Shown one piece after another: positions 1 through 6,837 of a DNA stretch of 45,315 nt. A program made the position numbers and the translations under genes. The DNA is taken from positions 1 to 45,315 of the forward strand of contig DATLDK010000104.1 in the NCBI GenBank assembly GCA_035525905.1. Reading direction: 5' to 3'. Under the pieces are notes generated by a model, which was not told where the DNA came from, did not search any database, and was given only the letters and a program-made list of their open reading frames with translations. Position 1 is the first letter of the stretch, and every line of letters begins with the position of its first letter. The DNA comes from Gaiellasilicea sp035525905. GTDB taxonomy: Bacteria; Actinomycetota; Thermoleophilia; Gaiellales; Gaiellaceae.

Positions 1-937
1 GTCCGCCCAGGATCGCCGCCAGCCGCGCCGCGTCGATGTTGCCGCCCGACACGATGCAGACGAGCTTTCGCCCGGGCACCTGCCCTCCGAGCGCCGCCGC
101 CAGAGACAGCGCGCCCGCACCCTCGGCGATCACGCGCATCCGCTCGGCGAGGATCCGCACCGCCGCGGCGGTCTCGTCGAGCGTGACCGAATAGGCGCCC
201 GCCAGCAGAGGGCGCGCGCGCTCCCACATCGGCGGCAGCACGACCTTCGCCCCGGCTCCGTCGACGAACGAAGGCCTGAAACCGGCCGCGTCCGCGGGCT
301 CCCCCGCGTCGAGCGCCGCCGTCACCGCTGCCCCCGTCTCCGGCTGCACGGCATAGACGCGCGCCTCCGGCCGTAGAGCCGCGAGCGCGCTTGCGATCCC
401 GGTGAAGAGGCCGCCGCCGCCCCAGGGAACAAGGACCGCGTCCACCTCAGGCATCTCCTCGGCGAGCTCCAGCCCGATCGTGCCGTTGCCCGCCATGACG
501 CGCTCGTCCTGCACCGGGTGCACGAAGAGCCCCTCGGCCTCGTCGAGCTCGGAGGTGACCATGATCTCCCACCACCGCTCGTACGGCACCTTGACGATCG
601 TGCCGCCGAGCCTCGCGATCGCGTCGAGCTTCGTCTGCGGGGCGCTCTCGGGGGCGATCACGGTCGCGGGCACTCCGAGCTCGCGCGCCGCCCAAGCGAC
701 TCCCTGCGCCATGTTGCCCGCGCTGGCGGTCACGACCCCCTTCGCGGTGGCCGCCGCAGGCGCCTGCCGGATCGCATTGACCGCGCCACGGATCTTGAAG
801 GAGCCGATCGGCTGCAGGTTCTCGAGCTTGAGCCAGACCTCCGCCGGCCCTTCGACAGGCAGGCGCAGCAGCGGCGTACGAATGGCGGCACCGGCGATCG
901 TCTCGCGCGCCCGCTCGATCTCGGACAGCGGGATCAG
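1..937 (-). CDS. Ser/Thr dehydratase-like PLP enzyme (EutB/BhcB-like candidate), 3' end off the window
   Basis: Fold-type II PLP enzyme that would deaminate a beta-hydroxy amino acid. About 312 codons are visible; the C-terminus lies beyond base 1. The PLP lysine is in GSFKIRGA (about residue 48). The ASAGNMAQG phosphate/substrate loop, a GGGGL phosphate loop and the late VSGGNID motif follow in the usual order. It is the last visible gene of a minus-strand operon behind an ornithine-cyclodeaminase-like gene. That pairing is known from hydroxyectoine use (EutB/EutC) and the beta-hydroxyaspartate cycle (BhcB/BhcD), so a hydroxyaspartate substrate is possible, but plain threonine or serine cannot be excluded. 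Oddity: no ATG, GTG or TTG exists in frame near the expected N-terminus. The best start is a CTG at 937 overlapping the upstream stop (CTGA). Confidence 0.85.
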   Translation of the reverse strand, partial: MIPLSEIERARETIAGAAIRTPLLRLPVEGPAEVWLKLENLQPIGSFKIRGAVNAIRQAPAAATAKGVVTASAGNMAQGVAWAARELGVPATVIAPESAPQTKLDAIARLGGTIVKVPYERWWEIMVTSELDEAEGLFVHPVQDERVMAGNGTIGLELAEEMPEVDAVLVPWGGGGLFTGIASALAALRPEARVYAVQPETGAAVTAALDAGEPADAAGFRPSFVDGAGAKVVLPPMWERARPLLAGAYSVTLDETAAAVRILAERMRVIAEGAGALSLAAALGGQVPGRKLVCIVSGGNIDAARLAAILGG

Positions 938-1848
938 AAGTCGACCTCGGTGCCACGTCCCTGCTCTCGCGCTTTGCGGACGATGAGCTCGGCTGCGGCG
1001 AGGTCCTCTACCGCGAGGCCGAGCGACTTGAAGACGGTCAGCTCTGCAGCATCGGTGCGCCCCGGATGGGCGCCGACGAGCACTTCGCCAAGCTCCGCGC
1101 GGATGTGCCCCTCATCGAGCCCGGCCAGCAACAGGTCGCCCGATTCGTTGACGGTGGACTCGCGCCGGTCGACGAAGAGGCTGGACGCCTCCATCGTCGC
1201 CGTGTCGAGCTCACGTGTCGTCGGCAGGCTGGCGCCAACCGCGTTCACGTGCGCCCCGGGAGCAAGCCAGTCCCGCTGCAGCACCGGCTCTCGCGCGCTC
1301 GTACACGTGCACACGACGTCTGCCTCGCGGAGCACGTCTTCCGGCGTGCCGCCGTCGCCGCGACTCCAGCTACGGATCTCTGCACCGGCCACGACCGTGC
1401 GCATCGCCTCCGCGTGCGAGCGAGCCTGGACGCCCGCGCCGAGAATCGCGACGACCCGTGCGTCCGGCCGCGCGAGAGCTCGCGTGGCCGCCGCGGACAC
1501 GGCCGCCGTCCTGATCTCGGTGATTGGTGAGGCATTCAGGAGCGCCCGCAACTCACCCGTCTCCCCGTCGTGCAGCAGCACGGCCCCCTGATGGGCATCG
1601 AGCCCGCGCGCCGGGTTCCCCGGTGCGATCACGATCTCCTTGAGCGACCAGATCGCGCCTGGCCCGCCTCGGCGCGCGGGCATGAAGCCCATCAGGCTCT
1701 CAGCGTCCGACGGTCGCGTCACGAACCGCAAGGGCTGGTAGAGCTCGCCGCGGGCGAGCGAGCGAAGGACGTCCTCCATCGCGTCGATGCACTCCTCCAT
1801 CGGGAGTAGCGCTCGAACGTCGTGCTCGTCGAGGACGAGCACGCTCAC
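934..1848 (-). CDS. ornithine cyclodeaminase / mu-crystallin family protein (EutC/BhcD-like candidate)
   Basis: A 304-residue NAD(P)-dependent enzyme of the ornithine cyclodeaminase/mu-crystallin family, which includes ornithine cyclodeaminase, alanine dehydrogenase and imine reductases. Seen: the substrate-side Lys in WSLK (residue 70), the EIRTAA segment (111-116) and the Rossmann motif GAGVQA (137-142). It starts with an ATG overlapping the aldo/keto reductase stop (ATGA) and ends overlapping the dehydratase start, so the three genes are translationally coupled. Next to a Ser/Thr-dehydratase-like enzyme, an iminosuccinate-reductase type role (BhcD, EutC) is plausible. This is inferred from context only; a true ornithine cyclodeaminase or alanine dehydrogenase cannot be ruled out. 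Confidence 0.88.
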   Translation of the reverse strand: MSVLVLDEHDVRALLPMEECIDAMEDVLRSLARGELYQPLRFVTRPSDAESLMGFMPARRGGPGAIWSLKEIVIAPGNPARGLDAHQGAVLLHDGETGELRALLNASPITEIRTAAVSAAATRALARPDARVVAILGAGVQARSHAEAMRTVVAGAEIRSWSRGDGGTPEDVLREADVVCTCTSAREPVLQRDWLAPGAHVNAVGASLPTTRELDTATMEASSLFVDRRESTVNESGDLLLAGLDEGHIRAELGEVLVGAHPGRTDAAELTVFKSLGLAVEDLAAAELIVRKAREQGRGTEVDF

Positions 1849-2801
1849 GAGAAGATGGCGGTCAGCTGCTCGCGCTCCGGCGGAGAGAGGTCCAGCTCGA
1901 GCGCGTCGAGCGCGGGCCGGAGCTGCTCGGGCCGCCGCGGGCCGACGACGACGGCGGTGACGTGGGGATGTGAGAGCAGCCAGGCGAAGGCAAGCGCGGC
2001 GGATGTCGTCCCGTGCTCGGCAGCCCGAGCTTCCAGCGCCTCGAGGGCATCGAAGACGCGATCGTCCTGGAAGTGGAGGTACGACTCGGGCCTGAGGGTC
2101 ATGCGCGATCCCGCGGGCGCCTCCTGGTTGCGCTTGTACTTGCCGGTGAGCCAGCCGCCGGCGAGCGGGCTGAACGGCGTGAAGCCCAGTCCGTTGCCTG
2201 CGCAGGTGTCGAGCACGCCCTGCTCGACCTTGCGATCGAGCAGCGAGTACGAATTCTGCGCCCAGTCTGGCCGGCCGGTGCGGAGTGCCTCCTCGATCCA
2301 GGCGGCGTCGACGTTGCTACCGCCGTAGGCCCGGATCTTCCCCTCGGCCACGAGTGTGTCGAAGGTGCCGATGGTCTCAGCTACCGGAACCTCCGGATCC
2401 ATGTCGTGTGCGAGGTAGAGGGGGACGGACTCGACGTCGAGCCGCTCGAGGCTGCTCTCGACCTGACGCCGAATCCGGTCGCGCGAGAGGCCGTGGTCGG
2501 CGCCGTCGCTCATCGGATTGAACGTCTTCGTCGTCAGGACGATGCGGTCTCGGACCTCGGCGCCCTTGCCGCGAAGCCAGTTGCCGATGAACGATTCACT
2601 GCGCCCGCCGCCGTAAGCGTCAGCCGTGTCGAAGGTCGTGATCCCGGCCTCCCACGCTGCGTCCATCAGCGCATGCGCCTCCCCTTCCGTCTCGCCGGCG
2701 CCGAAGTGCGCGGTCGAGGAACCGAGTCCGCCGAAGTTGCCGCAACCGAGAATGACCCGCGACACCTCAACGCCGCTGCGGCCGAGCGCACGGTGCTCCA
2801 T
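1845..2801 (-). CDS. aldo/keto reductase
   Basis: A 318-residue cytosolic NADPH-dependent oxidoreductase of the (beta/alpha)8 AKR superfamily, closest in style to the AKR11-13 group (YajO/Tas-like). The catalytic tetrad is visible: Asp58 and Tyr63 in FDTADAYG, Lys92 in TTKTF and His132 in LAHD. The cofactor-binding end (VVGPRRPEQL) is near the C-terminus. I chose the ATG at 2801, before EHRALGRSG, because this matches family N-termini; a longer ORF from 2843 would overlap the regulator gene upstream. It lies 10 bp behind the XRE/TPR regulator and overlaps the OCD-like gene by ATGA. Substrate unknown. Confidence 0.9.
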   Translation of the reverse strand: MEHRALGRSGVEVSRVILGCGNFGGLGSSTAHFGAGETEGEAHALMDAAWEAGITTFDTADAYGGGRSESFIGNWLRGKGAEVRDRIVLTTKTFNPMSDGADHGLSRDRIRRQVESSLERLDVESVPLYLAHDMDPEVPVAETIGTFDTLVAEGKIRAYGGSNVDAAWIEEALRTGRPDWAQNSYSLLDRKVEQGVLDTCAGNGLGFTPFSPLAGGWLTGKYKRNQEAPAGSRMTLRPESYLHFQDDRVFDALEALEARAAEHGTTSAALAFAWLLSHPHVTAVVVGPRRPEQLRPALDALELDLSPPEREQLTAIFS

Positions 2802-2811
2802 TGTCAGCAGG

Positions 2812-4113
2812 TTAGTTAGCGCGGCTGTGCTGGCGCGCGCCATAGGCGCGCTTCAGCATCTGGAGAGCCTCGTCGATCCGGCCCTCCTCCTCGAGCAGGG
2901 TGCCAAGCCGCTCGTACACGTCGCCGATGTACGGGTTGGGCTCGTGTTCGAGCAGCTCGGCTGCGAGCTCCCAGATCTCTTTCGCGCGCGCCTTGTCGCC
3001 GACCTGCCGGAAGACGTCGCCGAGCACCGTGTACGCGCGCCCGGCGTCGTCCGGCTCCGCATCGGCGAGCAGACCCTGCACCATCATTGCCGTCGCCGCT
3101 GCCTCGTCCGTCCGGCGGAGCAGCACGAGCGCGCGGGCTTCCTCGATCCTGAACTGCGCCGTCTCGATCGGTCCGGCGTCGCCGCCGAGCAGCGTGAGCC
3201 CGCGGTCGACCCAGTCGAGTGCCTCTTCGGCCCGGCCGCGCTCCACGGCGATGAACGCAAGGAGCTGGTGGGCGCGAGCCGTGTTGTAGACGTCTTCGCC
3301 GAGCTCGAGCAGCTCGAGGGTCTTCCGCGCGTAGCGCGCGGCGGCATCCTGATTTCCCTTGAGGGTCTGCAGCCGCGACTGTGACCAGTAGATGCGAGCA
3401 CGCTGGGCCGGATCCGCCGTCCCCGGCATGCGGGCGAGGGCCCCGCCGAGCAGCTCCTGGGCTCGCGCGAAGTTGCCGCTGTCGATGTGCGCATTCGCGA
3501 GCCAGACCTCGCAGCGCATCTGCTCGAGGGAGTCACCGGCCTCGCCCGCCGCTTGTGCCGCGCGCTCGAAGACGCCGATCGCCGACTCGAGCTCGCCGCT
3601 TTCCGCATACGCCTTGCCGAGCGTCCGGATGAGCCCGGGCGACGTTGTCGCAAGCGAGGGAGCCAGCCGCAACGCCTCGTTAATCGAGTCGACCGCCTGG
3701 CTCGGATCTCCCTGGAGAAGCGCAAGCCGGCCAAGGCCACCCAGCGCCTCGGCCCGCGCGCGCGGGTCAGCACTGGTCTTGAGCGCCCGTTCGTAGAGCT
3801 CGCGCGCGGTATCGAGCTCGTCGAGGCGCAGGGCGACGTCGGCCTCGACGAGCTCGGACGCAGCGGCCTGCTCCCGCGGGATACCCGTGGCGAGGAACTC
3901 CTCGTCGACGCCGAGCCGCCCGGCGATCTTCCGCAGCAGCTGGAGCGACGCCACGCGCTGGCCGGCTTCGAGGCGCGAGATGTAGGCCGAGGAGCAGCCC
4001 GGGAAGGCGAGCTGGCGCTGGCTCAGCCCCGCGTTGAGGCGGGCGTCCTTCAAGCGCCGACCGGCGGCGACGGGGTCGTCGACATGGGAGTGGTAGTGAG
4101 AAATCGTCGTCAT
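2812..4113 (-). CDS. XRE-family transcriptional regulator with C-terminal TPR repeats (RRNPP-like architecture)
   Basis: A 433-residue protein. Residues 17-77 form a Cro/C1-type helix-turn-helix (LSQRQL then SAYISRLEAG as the recognition region). From about residue 85 to the end it is a run of TPR-like helical pairs (for example LDTARELYERAL, ARAEALGGLGRLAL, ARAHQLLAFIAV). HTH plus TPR is the architecture of RRNPP peptide-sensing regulators (NprR, PlcR, Rgg, PrgX), although many actinobacterial XRE/TPR proteins have no known ligand. It heads an operon with an aldo/keto reductase, an OCD-like and a dehydratase-like gene. It is divergent from a 26-codon ORF with a strong RBS that starts 55 bp away. 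A shorter paralogue with the same HYHSHV start lies upstream. Control by an exported peptide is a hypothesis. Confidence 0.9.
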   Translation of the reverse strand: MTTISHYHSHVDDPVAAGRRLKDARLNAGLSQRQLAFPGCSSAYISRLEAGQRVASLQLLRKIAGRLGVDEEFLATGIPREQAAASELVEADVALRLDELDTARELYERALKTSADPRARAEALGGLGRLALLQGDPSQAVDSINEALRLAPSLATTSPGLIRTLGKAYAESGELESAIGVFERAAQAAGEAGDSLEQMRCEVWLANAHIDSGNFARAQELLGGALARMPGTADPAQRARIYWSQSRLQTLKGNQDAAARYARKTLELLELGEDVYNTARAHQLLAFIAVERGRAEEALDWVDRGLTLLGGDAGPIETAQFRIEEARALVLLRRTDEAAATAMMVQGLLADAEPDDAGRAYTVLGDVFRQVGDKARAKEIWELAAELLEHEPNPYIGDVYERLGTLLEEEGRIDEALQMLKRAYGARQHSRAN

Positions 4114-4168
4114 TGGTCAGCGCCGTCCGTTGCCTCTAGGAAGATCCAGATAACGGAAGGAGGTGCCA

Positions 4169-4249
4169 ATGCGGATTCGTCTCCTCATGCTCATGAGTGC
4201 CGTGCTTGCAGTGCTTGCCGGCTCGGGGCCCGTCTGGCCCCCCGGCTAG
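4169..4249 (+). CDS. candidate small secreted/signal peptide (26 aa) between two XRE/TPR regulators
   Basis: A 27-codon ORF including the stop. It is preceded by AAGGAGGTG, a nearly complete anti-SD match, with 5 nt from GGAGG to the ATG; few genes in this window have an SD this strong. The peptide starts MRIR, continues with the hydrophobic run LLMLMSAVLAVLA and ends PVWPPG. It therefore looks like a short Sec-type or SHP-type export signal with a small hydrophobic tail. It diverges from the full-length XRE/TPR gene. Its TAG overlaps tail-to-tail with the TAG of the shorter XRE gene through a CTAG, a layout seen at two other convergent junctions here. Caveat: codons for the C-terminus lie in a GGGGCC/GGCCCC hairpin (4225-4241), which might instead be an RNA element. 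Not homologous to anything I recognise. Confidence 0.5.
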   Translation: MRIRLLMLMSAVLAVLAGSGPVWPPG

Positions 4250-4902
4250 CCCGAGTGTAGTGCGGGGGCGGTGGAACTACCAGCCGTCCCCGCACCGCCC
4301 GGGTTGCCGTCGACCGCTGGCAGCGCTCGGCGGCGATCGTCCGCGTACTCGAGCAGCGCAAGTGCATCGCGGGAGAAGCGTGCACAACCCGCGTGGTCGC
4401 CGTTCCGGGCAAGCGCGCGCGCGTGCTCCCACAGTGCCCGCGCCCGCTCGGTGGGATCGTGCAGCCCTCCTGTCGGCCGCGCCTCTTCCGAGCCGCCCGC
4501 GAGCGTCTCGCCGCGTAGCCGAGCGAGCGCCTGTGCGGCCTGCTCGCGAGCGCCCGGTGCGCTCGTCGCCTCGAGCACGCGCTCGTAGCGTTCCTTGGCG
4601 AACTCGTGATCCCCGAGCCTGTGTGCGACCTCGGCCTCGACGAGCTCGGGGGGCGAGTGCTCGATGCCCGGTATGCCCGTGGCGAGGTATTGCTCGTCCG
4701 CGTTCAGCTTCAAGGCGAGCTTACGCAGCAGCTGCAGAGAGGGCACTCGATCGCCGGCCTCCAGCCGCGAGATGTACGCGGCGGAGCATCCCGGGAACGA
4801 GAGCTGGCGTTGCGAGAGGCCCGCGGAGACGCGTGCTTCCTTGAGCCGACGACCGACGGCCGCAGGCTCGTCGACGTGGGAGTGATAGTGCGGTGCAGTC
4901 AT
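4246..4902 (-). CDS. XRE-family regulator, shortened paralogue of the downstream XRE/TPR protein
   Basis: A 218-residue protein. The N-terminal 75 residues closely match the neighbouring XRE/TPR regulator (HYHSHV, LSQRQLSFPGC, AYISRLEAG), so the DNA-binding domain is intact. The rest is much shorter. After the first helices (HEFAKERYERVLEA) it jumps to a segment that aligns with a TPR about 100 residues further on in the paralogue (ARYARKTLELLE there, ARFSRDALALLE here). It then ends in a low-complexity Gly/Ala tail. This looks like a tandem duplicate that lost most of its ligand-binding TPR array. The start at 4902 was chosen because MTAPHYHSHV matches the paralogue start; an ATG at 4938 adds 12 residues. 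It could be an unliganded repressor or a competitor of its paralogue (inference). Confidence 0.8.
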   Translation of the reverse strand: MTAPHYHSHVDEPAAVGRRLKEARVSAGLSQRQLSFPGCSAAYISRLEAGDRVPSLQLLRKLALKLNADEQYLATGIPGIEHSPPELVEAEVAHRLGDHEFAKERYERVLEATSAPGAREQAAQALARLRGETLAGGSEEARPTGGLHDPTERARALWEHARALARNGDHAGCARFSRDALALLEYADDRRRALPAVDGNPGGAGTAGSSTAPALHSG

Positions 4903-5036
4903 CGCGAGCCGCAAAGTCGCGAGCCAAGACAGCCCCATCGGCGCTCGCCTTGTCGAAGGCTGAGCGCTGATCGATGTCGAGCCTCAACGTCCTTAGTGGC
5001 TTCACCTCCCTCGAATAGCGAGAACGGCGGTGGCAT
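4899..5036 (-). CDS. possible leader ORF (45 aa) upstream of the short XRE gene
   Basis: A 45-codon ORF on the same strand as the short XRE gene. Its TGA overlaps the regulator ATG (ATGA), as expected for translational coupling. GGAGG lies 7 nt before its ATG. The start codon sits in the loop of a 7-bp hairpin (5026-5045, stem GGCGGTG/CACCGCC), and part of the SD lies in the stem. The product (MPPPFSLFEGG start, Arg-rich end) resembles no family I know and has no signal sequence. It may be a regulatory leader or chance. Confidence 0.3.
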   Translation of the reverse strand: MPPPFSLFEGGEATKDVEARHRSALSLRQGERRWGCLGSRLCGSR

Positions 5037-5052
5037 GTCACCGCCTCCGGCG

Positions 5053-5082
5053 AGCATATCCCGGCTGTCAGGGGAGTACCAA
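5053..5082 (-). promoter_or_regulatory. predicted promoter of the short XRE gene
   Basis: On the minus strand, -35 TTGGTA (5082-5077), an 18-nt spacer and -10 TATGCT (5058-5053). The -35 directly abuts the 16-bp palindrome at 5083-5098. The transcript would start near 5046, just ahead of the leader ORF and hairpin. Confidence 0.4.
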
Positions 5083-5098
5083 CCCCTCGATCGAGGGG
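5083..5098. promoter_or_regulatory. perfect 16-bp palindrome, candidate operator between divergent genes
   Basis: CCCCTCGATCGAGGGG is a perfect inverted repeat with no central spacer. It lies between the minus-strand -35 (5077-5082) and a plus-strand -10-like TATGAT (5103-5108), which is only 6 nt before the GTG at 5115. It therefore covers the place where the plus-strand -35 should be. This position suits a repressor site for a dimeric HTH protein; the adjacent XRE proteins are the obvious candidates (inference). Confidence 0.45.
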
Positions 5099-5114
5099 CT
5101 CGTATGATCCCGCC

Positions 5115-5483
5115 GTGCTGTCCTGGGGCACGATCCTGTACGGGGCGTTGTTGTCGGCTGTGGCTGCCGGGTCGCTCGTGCTCGCCGTGCGTCGCGACCG
5201 CCACCTCGACGTGATCGGGGCTGCGGCCCTGAGTGGCGCCGCCGGACCGTTCCTCTGGAACGCGATCCTGCATCGCGTCGGAGGGAGCGAGTTCTTCGTT
5301 GACGCTCCGGTCGCCGTTATGCCGGCGAGCTGGCAGGACACGGGATCCGGCGTTTTCACGGTGGCCGTCGCGGCGCTGGTGCTGGGCTTCGGCCCGGCGG
5401 GAGCGGAGGCGTCGCGCCGCGTCGCGCTGCTTTCGGTGCTGTGCGGTCTCGGCGCCTTCTTGGTGGATGTCTACCTGTACTGA
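5115..5483 (+). CDS. small integral membrane protein of unknown function
   Basis: A 122-residue hydrophobic protein with about four predicted membrane spans: residues 2-24 (ILYGALLSAVAAGSLVLAV), about 34-52, about 80-96 (VFTVAVAALVLGFG) and 103-121 (VALLSVLCGLGAFLVDVYL). A short exposed loop lies near residues 55-75. I do not recognise a family. The start is a GTG with no SD, 6 nt behind a TATGAT -10-like box, so it may be translated from a leaderless mRNA. It is divergent from the short XRE regulator across a palindrome and lies 4 nt upstream of a secreted glycoside hydrolase, with which it is probably cotranscribed. Confidence 0.7.
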   Translation: MLSWGTILYGALLSAVAAGSLVLAVRRDRHLDVIGAAALSGAAGPFLWNAILHRVGGSEFFVDAPVAVMPASWQDTGSGVFTVAVAALVLGFGPAGAEASRRVALLSVLCGLGAFLVDVYLY

Positions 5484-5487
5484 GTCA

Positions 5488-6783
5488 ATGAGGACGTCCA
5501 CTGCCCGGGCGGCACTCGTGGTGCTGCTCTTCGCGCTTACGGCCTTTGCCGCCGCGAACTCGGCTCAGGCTTCCTCGGGCGTTCAGTTCGGGATCCAGGA
5601 CGACGCGTGGCTGGAGTTCGGCCCGCCCGGAACCCTCGACCAGCGCGTGAAGACGCTCACGGGGCTCGGCGTACCGCTCGTCCGCTTCACGCTGCGCTGG
5701 AACCAGATCGCCCCGAGACGGCCGAAGGATGCGACCTCGCCGCGCGACCGCGCCTACGACTGGCGCCGTTCCGACAGGATCCTGCGCGCGCTCCGACGCC
5801 ACGGCCTGACCCCCGTGCTCACCCTCGTCGGCACGCCGGCGTGGGCGAACGGGAGCCGCTCGCCGCAGTACGCCCCGCCGCGGCCCCGGGACTTTCGCCG
5901 CTTCGCGATCGCTGTCGCACGTCGCTACCCCTGGGTTCGCTACTGGGTGATCTGGAACGAGCCGAACAAGCGGCTCTGGCTGCGCCCGACGAAGGCGTCG
6001 ATCTACGTGAGGCACCTGCTCAACCCGGGGTACGAGGGGATTCATGCCGTGCTTCCGCACGCACGCGTTGGGGGAGCCGCTACCGGACCCAAGGCCGCGG
6101 CGGGCGGCGTCTCACCGGTGACGTGGGTCCGCGGCATGGCCGCCGCCCACGCGAAGCTGGACGCGTACGCCCACCATCCGTACCCGTCGACCCCGTCAGA
6201 GACGCCATCGAGCGGCGGTTGCAGGAACTGCCCTTGGATCACGATGGCGACGATCCGGAAGCTCCTGATCCTCGTCAAGCGCCACTTCGGGTCGAAGCCG
6301 GTCTGGCTGACGGAGTACGGCTACCAGACGAATCCGCCTGACACCTTCCTCGGCGTGTCCGTCAAGCGGCAGGCGACGAACCTGAGTCTCGCCGCGATGC
6401 GGGCGTGGCGCCTGCCGCGGGTGACGATGCTGATCCAGTACCTCTACCGCGACGAGCCCCAGCTCAGCCGCTTTCAGACCGGGCTCGTGTTCGTGGACAA
6501 CCGCTGGAAGCCGTCGCTGGAGGCGTTCAGGCTGCCCTTCGCGCAGATGGGGCGGAGTGGGGAGCGGGCGATCGTTTGGGGACAGATCCGCGACGGCCGG
6601 CCAGGGCGGAAGACGTACCGGCTGGAGGTGCTGCGCAAGAACGCGTGGAGGCCCGTGGGGCGTGCCCGGCTGACGAACGATCACGGCGTCTTCGTCCGGA
6701 CGATCCGCGTCAAGCGCGGCGCCCTCTTCCGGATCTGGTCGCCGAGACAGCGGCGGTTCAGCGTGCAGCTGCGGATCAGATGA
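5488..6783 (+). CDS. secreted clan-A glycoside hydrolase (GH39/GH5-like)
   Basis: A 431-residue protein with an N-terminal signal peptide (basic start, hydrophobic ALVVLLFALTAFAAA, then AQASS). A TIM-barrel domain follows. The acid/base is in VIWNEPN (Glu158) and the likely nucleophile is in LTEYGY (Glu276); these are the two catalytic glutamates expected of clan GH-A retaining enzymes. A beta-rich C-terminal stretch (from about residue 345) has the look of an accessory domain. I chose the ATG at 5488 because it begins the signal peptide and lies just behind the previous gene. Exact family and substrate cannot be told by eye; an exo-acting beta-glycosidase or xylosidase-like activity is plausible. 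Ends in a strong terminator shared with nrdJ. Confidence 0.85.
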   Translation: MRTSTARAALVVLLFALTAFAAANSAQASSGVQFGIQDDAWLEFGPPGTLDQRVKTLTGLGVPLVRFTLRWNQIAPRRPKDATSPRDRAYDWRRSDRILRALRRHGLTPVLTLVGTPAWANGSRSPQYAPPRPRDFRRFAIAVARRYPWVRYWVIWNEPNKRLWLRPTKASIYVRHLLNPGYEGIHAVLPHARVGGAATGPKAAAGGVSPVTWVRGMAAAHAKLDAYAHHPYPSTPSETPSSGGCRNCPWITMATIRKLLILVKRHFGSKPVWLTEYGYQTNPPDTFLGVSVKRQATNLSLAAMRAWRLPRVTMLIQYLYRDEPQLSRFQTGLVFVDNRWKPSLEAFRLPFAQMGRSGERAIVWGQIRDGRPGRKTYRLEVLRKNAWRPVGRARLTNDHGVFVRTIRVKRGALFRIWSPRQRRFSVQLRIR

Positions 6784-6812
6784 AGGAAAGGCCCCGTGCG
6801 GGGCCTTTCCTT
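6783..6812. terminator. bidirectional intrinsic terminator between convergent genes
   Basis: Perfect 13-bp stem AAGGAAAGGCCCC / GGGGCCTTTCCTT with a GTGC loop. The arms are purine-rich then pyrimidine-rich, so the hairpin works in either direction. It starts at the last base of the glycoside hydrolase stop codon and lies 25 bp from the end of nrdJ. Confidence 0.88.
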
Positions 6813-6837
6813 CGACGCATTAAGCGGGTATTCGCTG

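Noticed and set aside
4903..4938. Upstream ATG start for the short XRE regulator
   Set aside because: The in-frame ATG at 4902 aligns exactly with the start of its paralogue; the 12 extra residues have no counterpart.
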